The notes under the pieces: model-generated
What the model was told of the DNA's origin: nothing
Database searches by the model: none
What the model saw: the letters and a program-made list of their open reading frames with translations, nothing else
Shown here: positions 15,553 through 24,747 of the stretch, in pieces
Layout of the letters: every line of letters begins with the position of its first letter
Numbering within the stretch: position 1 is the first letter of the stretch
Position numbers and translations under genes: made by a program
Source of the DNA: Actinomycetota bacterium
GTDB lineage: Bacteria; Planctomycetota; Phycisphaerae; JAACET01
Direction: 5' to 3'
Length of the DNA: 32,422 nucleotides
Assembly (NCBI GenBank): GCA_011682385.1
Contig: JAACET010000007.1
Location: 1-32,422, forward strand

Positions 15553-17448
15553 ATGAGTACTGTAGCATCCGAAAAACTAACCGGTTTTGCAGATCTTGAT
15601 GCCCTGCGAAGCTCGATTCAAGCACAACGGGAAAAGATTGAAACCACGGTAGTGCTCTGTGGAGGACCGGGTTGTCAGGCCTACGGCTGTAAAGCGGTGA
15701 TCGAGGCCTTTAGGGAAGCGCTGGATGACGAAGGCCTCGAAGAAAGCGTACAGCTTCGGGTCACCGGCTGTCACGGTTTTTGCGAGCGGGGCCCATTGGT
15801 AGTAATTCGTCCTGCCGGGACTTTCTATCAGGGCGTAACCGCTGAAGATGTGCCGGAAATCATCCAGAAGACACTCAAGAATAATCAATTGCTTGATCGC
15901 TTGCTTTACGTCAACGCTCAAACTTCTCAGAAGGTCCAGACAGAGAAAGAAGTCGATTTCTATGCCTATCAGCAGCGTATCATCTCCGGGGCTAACGAAG
16001 AGATTGATCCGGAATGTATCGAAGATTACTTAGCCGTTGGCGGCTATTCAGCCCTGGCTAAGGCGCTAAGCCAGATGAAGCCGGATCAGATTATCGAGCA
16101 GATTACCGAGTCCGGCCTGCGAGGCCGAGGCGGCGGAGGCTTTCTTACCGGACGCAAGTGGCAGTCCTGTAGGAATGCTCAAGGCCAACCAAAGTATGTG
16201 CTTTGTAATGGTGATGAGGGTGATCCCGGAGCCTTTATGGACAGAACTATCATGGAGGGTAATCCGCACTCTGTGTTGGAGGGAATGTGTATCGGGGCCT
16301 ATGCCATCGGTTCGAATCAGGGATACATCTATGTGCGGGATGAGTATCCGTTGGCAGTGGAAAATTTAGGCATTGCCATCCAGCAGGCCCGCGAGTTGGG
16401 TCTCTTGGGTGAAAATATCTTAGGCAGTGGCTTTGATTTTGATATTCGCATCAATCGCGGAGCAGGTGCCTTTGTTTGTGGCGAATCGACAGCCCTGATG
16501 GCTTCCATTGAAGGCAAGATCGGCGATCCGCGAGCCAAGTATATTCATACCACCGACGTGGGATTATTCGGCAAGCCTTCCAATCTTAATAACGTAGAAA
16601 CCTGGGCCAACGTCCCCCAGATTATTAATCGCGGCCCTGACTGGTTCAGTTCGCTGGGCACTGAGCACAGCAAAGGTACCAAAGTCTTTTCCTTGGTCGG
16701 TAAGATCAACAACACCGGCCTGGTGGAAGTGCCTATGGGCATAATCCTCAGGGACATCATTTTCAAGATCGGCGGCGGCATACCCAACGGCAAAAAGTTC
16801 AAGGCTGTGCAGATTGGCGGTCCGTCCGGCGGTTGCATCCCGGAGACTCTGCTGGATACGCCGGTGGACTATGAACAGCTCACCGACTTGGGAGCGATGA
16901 TGGGTTCCGGTGGCCTGATCGTCATGGACCAGGACACCTGCATGGTCGATATCGCCCGCTATTTTATGAATTTCCTCTGCGAGGAGTCTTGCGGCAAATG
17001 CACCCCCTGCAGGGAAGGCACTAAAATCATGTTGGATATTCTTACCAGGATTTGCCAGGGACAGGGCACACCGGAAGATATGGAGCAGTTGGAAACTCTG
17101 GGCGAAGATGTTCAGACGGCCTCGTTGTGTGGCTTGGGAACATCCGCTCCTAATCCTGTGCTTTCGACTTTGCGTTATTTCCGCGATGAGTACGAAGCCC
17201 ACGTGAAAGATAAACGCTGTCCCGCCGGTGTTTGCCGGGAGTTGATAAGTTTCAGTGTTACGCCGGAGGCCTGTACATCCTGCAGCCTCTGCGTCAAGGC
17301 CTGTCCGGTTGAGGCCATCAGTGGCGGAACCAGAAAAGGCAAGGGCAAAGAACGGACCAAGGTACCGGCTGTTATTGATCAGGATAAATGTATCAAGTGT
17401 CGGGCATGTTACGAGGCCTGTAAGTTCAATGCGGTAGCAGTATCGTGA
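15553..17448 (+). CDS. NuoF/HydB-like NAD(P)H- and FMN-binding diaphorase subunit
   Basis: This 631-aa protein has the long multidomain form found in HydB-type and other bifurcating enzymes. The order is an N-terminal thioredoxin-like 2Fe-2S domain (CGGPGCQAYGC, CHGFC, about 35-110), an FMN/NAD Rossmann-like region (GLRGRGGGGFLTGRKW, about 188; CNGDEGDPGAFMDR, about 218), an SLBB domain and the 4Fe-4S motif CGKCTPCREGT (about 477). Two C-terminal 4Fe-4S motifs follow (CTSCSLCVKACP, CIKCRACYEAC). This subunit binds NAD(H) and FMN and is the usual bifurcation or hydride site. Its stop overlaps the GTG start of the NuoG-like gene. No H-cluster or molybdopterin catalytic subunit is nearby. Confidence 0.95.
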   Translation: MSTVASEKLTGFADLDALRSSIQAQREKIETTVVLCGGPGCQAYGCKAVIEAFREALDDEGLEESVQLRVTGCHGFCERGPLVVIRPAGTFYQGVTAEDVPEIIQKTLKNNQLLDRLLYVNAQTSQKVQTEKEVDFYAYQQRIISGANEEIDPECIEDYLAVGGYSALAKALSQMKPDQIIEQITESGLRGRGGGGFLTGRKWQSCRNAQGQPKYVLCNGDEGDPGAFMDRTIMEGNPHSVLEGMCIGAYAIGSNQGYIYVRDEYPLAVENLGIAIQQARELGLLGENILGSGFDFDIRINRGAGAFVCGESTALMASIEGKIGDPRAKYIHTTDVGLFGKPSNLNNVETWANVPQIINRGPDWFSSLGTEHSKGTKVFSLVGKINNTGLVEVPMGIILRDIIFKIGGGIPNGKKFKAVQIGGPSGGCIPETLLDTPVDYEQLTDLGAMMGSGGLIVMDQDTCMVDIARYFMNFLCEESCGKCTPCREGTKIMLDILTRICQGQGTPEDMEQLETLGEDVQTASLCGLGTSAPNPVLSTLRYFRDEYEAHVKDKRCPAGVCRELISFSVTPEACTSCSLCVKACPVEAISGGTRKGKGKERTKVPAVIDQDKCIKCRACYEACKFNAVAVS

Positions 17449-18239
17449 GTGAAGAAACTACAAACAGCACTGTGAAGCTCTCCATCGACGGCCAAGAGAT
17501 CACCGTCGAAGCTGGCACCACTGTTCTGGAGGCTGCCCGCCGAATAGGTATTGACATACCAGCCTTGTGTTACCATCCGGTGCTTGGAGGAGCTGGCGCC
17601 TGTCGGGTATGCCTGGTGGAGGTCGTAGCCTGGGGCCGGCGAAGGATGGTTACCAGTTGTGTTTATCCAGCCCGCGAGGGCTTGGAAGTATATACCAATA
17701 CTGAGAAGGTATTGCGCTCTCGCCGAGCGGTGATCGCTATGTTGCTGGCTAAAGCACCGGCGGCCAAGGTGGTTCAGGAGTTGGCCAAGAAGTATGGCTC
17801 AACTGAACCGGCTTATGAGCCGTCCGACCCTGAGGCCCGCTGCATACTTTGCGGCCAGTGTGTGCGAACCTGTAACGAGCTCATAAAGGTCGGGGCTGTG
17901 AATTTCGCCCATCGTGGCCAGGAAAGGAAGGTTGGCACCCCTTACAACGCAACCTCGGATGTGTGCCTTGCTTGTGGTGCCTGCCAGAATCTCTGCCCTA
18001 CGGGCAATATTCGCATACGCGATAAACGTGATCTGCGAGCCATGCTGACTTGGCACACGGATGTACCCTGGAACAAATGCAGCAAGTGCGGCCAATCCTA
18101 TTTGCCCGCGCGATTGGTGGAGTTTCTTAAGCAACAGTGTCCAGTTGCGGCTGAGTTGGTAACCATCTGCCCTCGATGCCGCCGTGAAGGTACAGCCGAG
18201 AGTTTTGTTCAGGCCAGTGTATTGGCCGACGACGAATAG
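17445..18239 (+). CDS. NuoG/HoxU-like iron-sulfur subunit with zinc-ribbon-like tail
   Basis: This 264-aa protein starts at a GTG overlapping the nuoF stop. An N-terminal plant-type 2Fe-2S domain (about 10-85, CYHP...ACRVCLVEV...SCVYPA) is followed by two ferredoxin-type 4Fe-4S motifs (CILCGQCVRTC, CLACGACQNLCP). The His-Cys 4Fe-4S motif that lies between these in NuoG and HydA is absent; that stretch reads RRAVIAMLLAKAPAAKVV. The last 60 residues contain CSKCG and CPRC, a zinc-ribbon or rubredoxin-like pair. No hydrogenase H-cluster or molybdopterin domain is present, so it is a short electron-transfer subunit that needs an outside catalytic partner. Confidence 0.88.
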   Translation: MSEETTNSTVKLSIDGQEITVEAGTTVLEAARRIGIDIPALCYHPVLGGAGACRVCLVEVVAWGRRRMVTSCVYPAREGLEVYTNTEKVLRSRRAVIAMLLAKAPAAKVVQELAKKYGSTEPAYEPSDPEARCILCGQCVRTCNELIKVGAVNFAHRGQERKVGTPYNATSDVCLACGACQNLCPTGNIRIRDKRDLRAMLTWHTDVPWNKCSKCGQSYLPARLVEFLKQQCPVAAELVTICPRCRREGTAESFVQASVLADDE

Positions 18240-18320
18240 TGACCTTTGAATGTGTGAGGTAAGACCTAAGAACGCGGAAGAAGACTATTGACCCAGTCAA
18301 AGATTTTGAGGTGAATGCTC

Positions 18321-20504
18321 ATGTCACACGAAGTAATCTCTGCAGTAATCAGGGGAGCCAGCGGATTTGTGTCCGAAGCTGATGAAAAGCTTACCGCCGC
18401 CTTGGCCAAGCACGGCCCGGACAAGGATGTTGGTTTTCCGCAGACAGCCTTTTATCTACCCATGGCCTGCGCCTTGATGGGTATAGAGGCTAAGAAGCTT
18501 TCCGATCTACAGCCGATTGTCGAGCACTGCAAAGAAATACTGCCCCCTGTGCCTGCTAAGAAACTTTGGCTGCCTTATCTGGGTAATGGTCTGGATGCCG
18601 GAGCTGCTACCTTGTTGTCCAGTGAGGTCACTTGTGCTCTGCGTTATCTTGACGGCGAAAAGATTGAGGAAGGCTTCGAAGGTTTCATGTCCGACACCAT
18701 TCTGCGCGAGTTGGGCATCCAATTGGTTGACGGCCGTATGCCTGGCTTTGCCGCCATACTCGGACCGGCTCCGAGCAACGAGATAGCGGTAAAAATAATT
18801 CGTGAGTTGCAGAAGCGGAGCATACTTAGTTTTATTATTGCCAACCGTGACGGCAAGAGCATGTTCGATCAGCTTACTGAAGAAGGCGTGGAAATGGGCT
18901 GGAGCACTTATATCGTGCCGGTCGGTCGGGACACTCATGCCGGCATCTATGTGCTGGACTGGGCTATGCGTGGTGCCCTTACCTTCGGCGGCCATAAGCA
19001 GGGCGATTTTGCCAATTGTCTGAAGTACTGCCGCGACAGGATTTTTGCCTTCGGGATAACCTTCGGTCCCATACCCGATGACTGGTACGCCGTCGGAGCC
19101 GCCGCTATTCTGATGGGTTTCCCGGTAATCTCCGACCACGAGTCCACCCCTGAGGTTAGGCCGACTGGCGTAACCTTATATGAGGCCCTGGTGCGCGAAA
19201 CCGATTACAGCAAGCTCGTCAGCCGCTGCATCGAAGTGAGGGGAGTGAAGGTCAAGGTCGAGGAGATTGACATTCCTGTTTCCTACGCAGCTGCCTTTGA
19301 GGGCGAGAGAGTTCGACGCGAGGATATGCACGTCGAGTTCGGCGGCAAGTACTCCACAGCCTTTGAGTTTCTGCGGATGCGCGATCTGGATGAGGTCGAG
19401 GATGGAAAAATTGAACTGGTTGGTTCGGATATCGATAAGGCCGAACCCGGCGGTGCTATGGATTTGGCTATAGTGGTGGATGTAGCCGGCCGAAAGATGC
19501 AAACGGATTTTGAGGGCATTCTGGAACGCCAAGTCCACACTTATCTGAACCATGCCATGGGCTTCATGCACACCGGACAGCGTGATATTATTTGGCTACG
19601 AATCAGTAAGAACGCCTTCGAGCAGGGATTCAGATTGGCTCACATTGGAAAGATCATTCACGCCAAGCTGCACGAAAACTTTGCCGGCATCGTGGATAAG
19701 GTGGCTGTTACCGTTTACACGGATAAGAAGGACATTGAAAAGATTCTGCCTGAGGCCCGCAAGGCCTTTGATGCCCGCGACGAGCGCATCGCCGGCATGT
19801 CCGATGAATCGGTGGATACTTTTTACTCCTGCACCATTTGCCAGAGTTACGCTCCCAATCACGTCTGCGTGATTACTCCGGAACGGCTGGGCTTGTGTGG
19901 GGCCTATAACTGGCTGGACGGCAAGGCTGCTTTCGAGATCAGTCCTTCCGGACCTAATCAGCCGATCAAAAAGGGCAAGACCATTGACGAAAAGCTCGGA
20001 GAATGGCAGGGAGTTAACGAGTTCGTTTACACCACATCTAACCGTACAGTTGAGCACTTCAGTGCCTATTCGCTGATGGAAAATCCCATGACCTCCTGCG
20101 GCTGCTTCGAGTGTATTCTGGCTATTGTGCCCGAGGCCAATGGGGTGATGATCGTCAACCGTGAGTACGGCGGAGATACACCCATCGGCATGCCCTTCAG
20201 CACCTTGGCCGGCTCGGTTGGCGGTGGTGCTCAGACGCCTGGCTTCCTCGGCGTTGGTAGGTTGTATTTGACCAGTAAGAAGTTTATCTCCGCTGAGGGC
20301 GGCTTGGGTCGATTGGTCTGGATGCCCAAAGAGTTGAAAGACGCCATGCGAGAACGTCTGGTGACCCGCGCCAAGGAGGCTGGCTTGGGAGAAGATTTCG
20401 TCGATAAGATTGCCGATGAGACTATCTGCACCGACAGTGAAGGACTCATGGAATTTCTGGCTAAGGTTGAGCATCCGGCCATGAGCATGGCTTCGTTGTT
20501 CTAG
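18321..20504 (+). CDS. acsB: Acetyl-CoA synthase (CODH/ACS beta subunit)
   Basis: ACS joins CO (from CooS), a methyl group (from the corrinoid protein) and CoA into acetyl-CoA at the Ni-Ni-4Fe4S A-cluster. The 727-aa length matches full bacterial AcsB, including the N-terminal CODH-contact domain missing in archaeal CdhC. The A-cluster ligands are intact: CTICQSYAPNHVC...LGLC for the 4Fe-4S centre, and TSCGCFEC, whose Cys-Gly-Cys holds the distal nickel. ATG 18321 is preferred over the track's ATG 18315, because GAGGTGA (18308-18314) touches the latter but lies 6 bases before the former. A 75-base gap separates it from the NuoG-like gene. Confidence 0.97.
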   Translation: MSHEVISAVIRGASGFVSEADEKLTAALAKHGPDKDVGFPQTAFYLPMACALMGIEAKKLSDLQPIVEHCKEILPPVPAKKLWLPYLGNGLDAGAATLLSSEVTCALRYLDGEKIEEGFEGFMSDTILRELGIQLVDGRMPGFAAILGPAPSNEIAVKIIRELQKRSILSFIIANRDGKSMFDQLTEEGVEMGWSTYIVPVGRDTHAGIYVLDWAMRGALTFGGHKQGDFANCLKYCRDRIFAFGITFGPIPDDWYAVGAAAILMGFPVISDHESTPEVRPTGVTLYEALVRETDYSKLVSRCIEVRGVKVKVEEIDIPVSYAAAFEGERVRREDMHVEFGGKYSTAFEFLRMRDLDEVEDGKIELVGSDIDKAEPGGAMDLAIVVDVAGRKMQTDFEGILERQVHTYLNHAMGFMHTGQRDIIWLRISKNAFEQGFRLAHIGKIIHAKLHENFAGIVDKVAVTVYTDKKDIEKILPEARKAFDARDERIAGMSDESVDTFYSCTICQSYAPNHVCVITPERLGLCGAYNWLDGKAAFEISPSGPNQPIKKGKTIDEKLGEWQGVNEFVYTTSNRTVEHFSAYSLMENPMTSCGCFECILAIVPEANGVMIVNREYGGDTPIGMPFSTLAGSVGGGAQTPGFLGVGRLYLTSKKFISAEGGLGRLVWMPKELKDAMRERLVTRAKEAGLGEDFVDKIADETICTDSEGLMEFLAKVEHPAMSMASLF

Positions 20505-20572
20505 AACCGTAAGCCGGAGAAGTCCAAGCATTTTTGAGTTTTTGATATTTCGACCGCATTGGGAGATATGAT

Positions 20573-21910
20573 ATGGCTCTAACGGGATTGGAAATATTCA
20601 AACAGTTGCCCAGAACGAATTGCAAGGAGTGTGGCTTTCCAACTTGTTTGGCTTTTGCCATGAAGGTTGCTGCCGGCCAGGAAGGTCTGGATTCTTGTCC
20701 GCACATGACCGACCAGGCCCGTTCCGCCCTTAGTGCCGCCAGCGCCCCGCCGCAACGGCTGATCAAGATTGTTGGCTCGCAAGGTGAGTTTTCTGTCGGC
20801 CAGGAAACAGTCATGTTTCGCCACGATGAGACTTTCCACAATCCCACCGGCGTGGCTATTCTGGTTTCTGATGCTCTGGGCGATGACGAAATAAAGGCTC
20901 GCTGTGAGGCTATAAAGGGCCTGAGTTTCCATCGCGTTGGCACGGATATCACTGTGGACTTGGCTGCCGTGCAAAACACCTCCGGCGATGCCGCCAAGTT
21001 TGCAGCCGTTGCCAAGGCCGTTTCTGAGCAGACCAAACTCCCACTGGTATTAATCAGTTCCGATGCGGCAGCTCTTAAGCAGGCTGTAGAGGCGTTAGGC
21101 TCAGCCGTGAAACCTTTGCTGGTTCCCACCGACGGCGCCTTAGACTCCGCTGTAGAGTTGGCCAAGTCCCAAAAACTTCCGCTGTGCGTGACCAACCCGG
21201 ACCTGGAGGCCCTTTCGGGAGTAACTGAAAAACTCAGCGCCGACGTGCCGGACCTGGTGATTTGTCCGGGCGACCTGCCCAGTCCCAAGGTGATTGAATA
21301 CCTCAGCATAGCTCGCCGAGCTGCTTTGAAGAAGAAGTGCCGCCCGCTTGGTTTCCCTGCTCTGGTGTACGCTACCGACTCAGACCCAGCCAAGGCTGCC
21401 ATCCGAGCCAGTTCCTACGTAGCCAAGTACGCCGGCATTGTCATCCTGGATACGGTCGAGCCTTGGGCCGTCGTGTCTGTACTGACCACCCGGCAGAACA
21501 TCTACACTGATCCCCGCAAGCCGGTGCAGGTTGAGCCCAAGCTCTATGAGCTAGGTCAACCCAGTGACACGGATCCGCTGCTGATTACTACCAACTTCTC
21601 TCTGAGCTATTACAGCGTAGAGAGTGAGTTGACGGCAGCCAGGTTGCCCGCTAGAGTCTTGGCCGTGGATACCGAAGGCACCTCCGTTCTTACAGCCTGG
21701 GCAGCGGACAAGTTCAACCCCGAGACCATCACCAAGGCTCTCAATGATTCCCAGGCCCAGGGCGCCCTTAAGCACCATAAGGCGGTTATTCCCGGCCATG
21801 TGGCTGTGATCTCCGCCAGCTTGGCTGAGGAATCCAACTGGGAGGTGCTGGTTGGCCCCAAGGAGGCCTCCGGCATTCCCAGCTATATTAAGAATGACTG
21901 GAAACCGTAA
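20573..21910 (+). CDS. acsC: Corrinoid iron-sulfur protein large (gamma) subunit
   Basis: This 445-aa protein has an N-terminal 4Fe-4S domain with CKECGFPTC and a later Cys (about residues 18-44). A TIM-barrel and a C-terminal cobalamin-binding domain follow, as in AcsC/CdhE. It carries the methyl group on cobalamin from methyl-tetrahydrofolate (via AcsE) to the A-cluster of AcsB, in a heterodimer with AcsD. GGGAG lies 7 bases before the ATG. Length is usual for the family. It lies between acsB and the reductive activator gene that rescues its cobalamin when oxidised to Co(II). Confidence 0.95.
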   Translation: MALTGLEIFKQLPRTNCKECGFPTCLAFAMKVAAGQEGLDSCPHMTDQARSALSAASAPPQRLIKIVGSQGEFSVGQETVMFRHDETFHNPTGVAILVSDALGDDEIKARCEAIKGLSFHRVGTDITVDLAAVQNTSGDAAKFAAVAKAVSEQTKLPLVLISSDAAALKQAVEALGSAVKPLLVPTDGALDSAVELAKSQKLPLCVTNPDLEALSGVTEKLSADVPDLVICPGDLPSPKVIEYLSIARRAALKKKCRPLGFPALVYATDSDPAKAAIRASSYVAKYAGIVILDTVEPWAVVSVLTTRQNIYTDPRKPVQVEPKLYELGQPSDTDPLLITTNFSLSYYSVESELTAARLPARVLAVDTEGTSVLTAWAADKFNPETITKALNDSQAQGALKHHKAVIPGHVAVISASLAEESNWEVLVGPKEASGIPSYIKNDWKP

Positions 21911-21999
21911 CCGGGACGGCTCACAGGATAGCACAGGCGTACCACCTTGGTGTGGATTCACTCTGAAACACACCTGGTCAGCCGCACGTCTGAGCCGCA

Positions 22000-23952
22000 G
22001 TGAAAGCTATGACTTCTAAAACCTACACAGTGCTATTTACGCCTGAACAAGTGGAAGTCCAGGTTGAGTCCGGGACTACTATCCTGGCCGCTGCCGCCCA
22101 GGCCGGCGTGTTCATCAACAGTCTTTGCGGTGGGGATGGTGTCTGTGGGAAGTGCCGTGTTATCGTTCGATTGGGCGAGGCCCAGGGAGGTACCACCAAC
22201 CATCTGACCCGCGTGGAGATTCAGCAGGGATATATCTTAGCTTGTGAAGGCCGGGTCATGAGTGATCTGGTCGTAGAGGTCCCGCCCGAGTCTCAGCTTA
22301 CCTCGGATATGCTGGCTGAAGAACATCCAGCCGAGCAGTTTGCCGAAACTTTCCTGATGAGGACCCACGTCCCGAAGCTCGATCCTTTGGTCAGGAAGGT
22401 CTATTTGGAGTTACCTGCTCCTACATTGGAGAACAATCTGGCTGATCTGGAACGGCTCGAGCACGCTTTGAGCAAGTCTTTAGGCACTCAAGAGTTTCAG
22501 ATGGGTCTGAAGATCACCCAGAGATTAGCCACCTTACTGCGCAGCTCCGACTGGAAAGTCACCGCCACCGCCGCCTATCGCGGCTCGCTTACTGAGATTA
22601 CCGAGGTTGAATGTGGGAACACCTCGCGCTGCAATCTGGGTGTGGCCGTCGATGTCGGCACTACCACAGTCATGGCTCAGCTTATCGATTTGACCACCGG
22701 CGGAACTATGGGCATAGCCAGCAGGTATAATTCCCAGATTCGCTACGGCGGCGACATTATTCGCCGAATCATGCACGCTTCTCAGGAAGAAGGCGGACTT
22801 TCTACTCTGCAGCAGGCTATAACCGGGGATATCAATTCTCTTATCCAGAAGCTGCAGCAGAAGTTTCGTCTGGGCTGCGCCGATATCACCACGGTTACCG
22901 CAGCCGGTAATACCACCATGATGCACTGTCTATTGGGCATTCTCCCCGACTATATTCGCAAGGAGCCCTACGTGGGGGCCGCCTATTGTCCTCCGCCGTT
23001 TAGAGCTGCCGAAGTGGGGATAAAGATCAATGCCCGTGGACTGGTTTATTGTCTGCCATGCGTCAGTTCTTTTGTGGGAGCGGATATTACCGCCGGAGTA
23101 ATGGCCGTCGAAATGCACAAGTCCGACAAACTGACCATGTTCGTGGACATTGGCACTAATGGTGAGATTGTGATTGGCCACAAGGAGTTCCTGGTGGCTG
23201 CCAGTGCCTCGGCCGGGCCGGCCTTTGAGGGCACCGACAGCCATGACGGCATGCGGGCTTCCGCCGGGGCTATCGATCACCTGCAAATCTATAACAAGGA
23301 CCGCTTGTTGAGCTTTTCGACCATTGGCGGCAAACCGCCTGTCGGGATCTGCGGTACCGGATACATCGATCTGCTGGCAGAGCTGCTAAAGAACGGCCTG
23401 ATGGATAAGAGGGGCAAGCTAAATACCACCTGCGGTTCAAAGCGCATCCGTTCAGGCGAACACGGCCAACCTGAGTACGTCGTCATCCGGGCCCGAGACT
23501 CCGGCAGAGGCAAAGATGTGGTTATAACTCAGGCTGATATAGCCAATATGCTTCGGGCCAAGGGCGCTATTTACTCAGCCGGCCAGGTGCTGCTGCAGTC
23601 GCTGGGCTATACCTTTGATGATGTGGAACGTGTTTTGGTAGCCGGCGGCTTTGGAACATCCCTGAATGTTGAAAGTGCTGTCACGATTGGTTTGTTACCT
23701 GATCTGCCCCGCCAGCGGATACAGTTTGTAGGCAACGCCTCGATCAGTGGAGCAGGGCTGGCTGCCGTTTCTCGCCGGAAGTATGACGAGGCCAGAGAGA
23801 TCGCTCAGTCTATGACTTATTTCGAACTCAGTACCGACCCGACTTTTATGGGTGAGCTTGTTTCGGCTTGCTTCTTTCCCCATACCGACATCCAGCGGTT
23901 TCCTTCTGTTATGGAAGCCTTGGCTGACGGGCGTTTGTCTAAGGAAGGTTGA
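22000..23952 (+). CDS. acsV: Reductive activator of the corrinoid iron-sulfur protein (RACo-type)
   Basis: This 650-aa protein has an N-terminal 2Fe-2S ferredoxin domain (SLCGGDGVCGKCRV, about residues 39-52, and a later Cys in LACEG). A linker is followed by an ASKHA-type ATPase region with VAVDVGTTTVMAQL (about 210) and FVDIGTNGEIVIG (about 385). The family (AcsV/RACo, DUF4445) uses ATP to return inactive Co(II) corrinoid to Co(I). It directly follows its substrate gene acsC. The track start is GTG 22000; ATG 22009, three codons on, is an alternative, and neither has a strong Shine-Dalgarno. The stop overlaps a TTG start of the next ORF that is not the preferred one. Confidence 0.93.
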   Translation: MKAMTSKTYTVLFTPEQVEVQVESGTTILAAAAQAGVFINSLCGGDGVCGKCRVIVRLGEAQGGTTNHLTRVEIQQGYILACEGRVMSDLVVEVPPESQLTSDMLAEEHPAEQFAETFLMRTHVPKLDPLVRKVYLELPAPTLENNLADLERLEHALSKSLGTQEFQMGLKITQRLATLLRSSDWKVTATAAYRGSLTEITEVECGNTSRCNLGVAVDVGTTTVMAQLIDLTTGGTMGIASRYNSQIRYGGDIIRRIMHASQEEGGLSTLQQAITGDINSLIQKLQQKFRLGCADITTVTAAGNTTMMHCLLGILPDYIRKEPYVGAAYCPPPFRAAEVGIKINARGLVYCLPCVSSFVGADITAGVMAVEMHKSDKLTMFVDIGTNGEIVIGHKEFLVAASASAGPAFEGTDSHDGMRASAGAIDHLQIYNKDRLLSFSTIGGKPPVGICGTGYIDLLAELLKNGLMDKRGKLNTTCGSKRIRSGEHGQPEYVVIRARDSGRGKDVVITQADIANMLRAKGAIYSAGQVLLQSLGYTFDDVERVLVAGGFGTSLNVESAVTIGLLPDLPRQRIQFVGNASISGAGLAAVSRRKYDEAREIAQSMTYFELSTDPTFMGELVSACFFPHTDIQRFPSVMEALADGRLSKEG

Positions 23953-23957
23953 TTATT

Positions 23958-24716
23958 ATGCCCTTGAGTATCGCAGCCAGTGGAAAGGGAGGAGTGGGTA
24001 AAACCACCTTCTGTGCTTTGTTGGTACGTTATATGATCGAGGTGGGTAAGAGCCCGATTTTGGCTGTAGATGCCGATCCAAACTCCAATCTGGGTGCTTT
24101 GCTGGGCATGGAACCGGAAGGGAAGATCGCCGATCTTCGCGAGGATGCCAACCAGCCGGCCAATACTCCCAGTGGCGTTCCCAAAGCCCGCATGATCGAG
24201 ACCTGGCTAAATCAAATCGTACAGGAAGGTAAAGGTTTTGATTTATTGACCATGGGCCGGCCGGAAGGACCACGCTGCTACTGTTATGTTAACGATCTCC
24301 TGCGTCAGTTTCTTAGCCGACTCAAAAAGTCCTATCCCCTCGTCATCATAGACAACGAAGCCGGCATGGAACATCTCTCGCGCCTTACCACCGATAATAT
24401 TGATCGTCTGCTGATCGTAAGTGAGCCTACCGTACCCAGCGTCCGCACCGTGGGGCGCATATTGGAACTGGCTGCCAGCCTGCCCATCAAGGTGGGCCGC
24501 CAAGCCATGTTGCTCAATAAGGCCAAGAATGGTTCTATACCGGAGTCCGTTCGCCAACAGGCTGAAAATCTGGAGGTCTCAGCTACGCTGAAACTTTCCT
24601 ACAGCCAAACATTGGGACAGCTCTATGAGCGTGGCGGATCCGTATTTGATTTGCCCGGTAAATTGCAGGACGATCCTGAGTTGACTAAGATTGCCCAATG
24701 GTGTCTAAGCGGATAG
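23958..24716 (+). CDS. cooC: CooC/AcsF-type nickel-insertion ATPase (second copy)
   Basis: This 252-aa MinD-like ATPase has deviant Walker A GKGGVGKTT (about 9-17), VDADPNSNL, a CxC pair in GPRCYCYVN (Cys107, Cys109) and IIDNEAGMEHLSR. These are the hallmarks of CooC/AcsF proteins that deliver Ni to CODH or ACS. The start is taken at ATG 23958 because AAGGAAGG ends 9 bases before it; the track's TTG 23949 is rejected. It differs clearly from the divergent copy at 11242-12006, so the two may serve different metal sites (C-cluster versus A-cluster). Its place between acsV and acsD favours an AcsF role. Confidence 0.92.
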   Translation: MPLSIAASGKGGVGKTTFCALLVRYMIEVGKSPILAVDADPNSNLGALLGMEPEGKIADLREDANQPANTPSGVPKARMIETWLNQIVQEGKGFDLLTMGRPEGPRCYCYVNDLLRQFLSRLKKSYPLVIIDNEAGMEHLSRLTTDNIDRLLIVSEPTVPSVRTVGRILELAASLPIKVGRQAMLLNKAKNGSIPESVRQQAENLEVSATLKLSYSQTLGQLYERGGSVFDLPGKLQDDPELTKIAQWCLSG

Positions 24717-24747
24717 AACCGCATATAGCAAAAAGGAGCACACTGAT

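Noticed and set aside
19596-20531. 311-aa minus-strand ORF opposite acsB
   Set aside because: It is antisense to the A-cluster region of acsB. Its length comes from codon bias and no motif was recognised.
20461-21402. 313-aa minus-strand ORF opposite acsC
   Set aside because: It is antisense to a conserved gene, Ser/Ala-rich and has no ribosome site.
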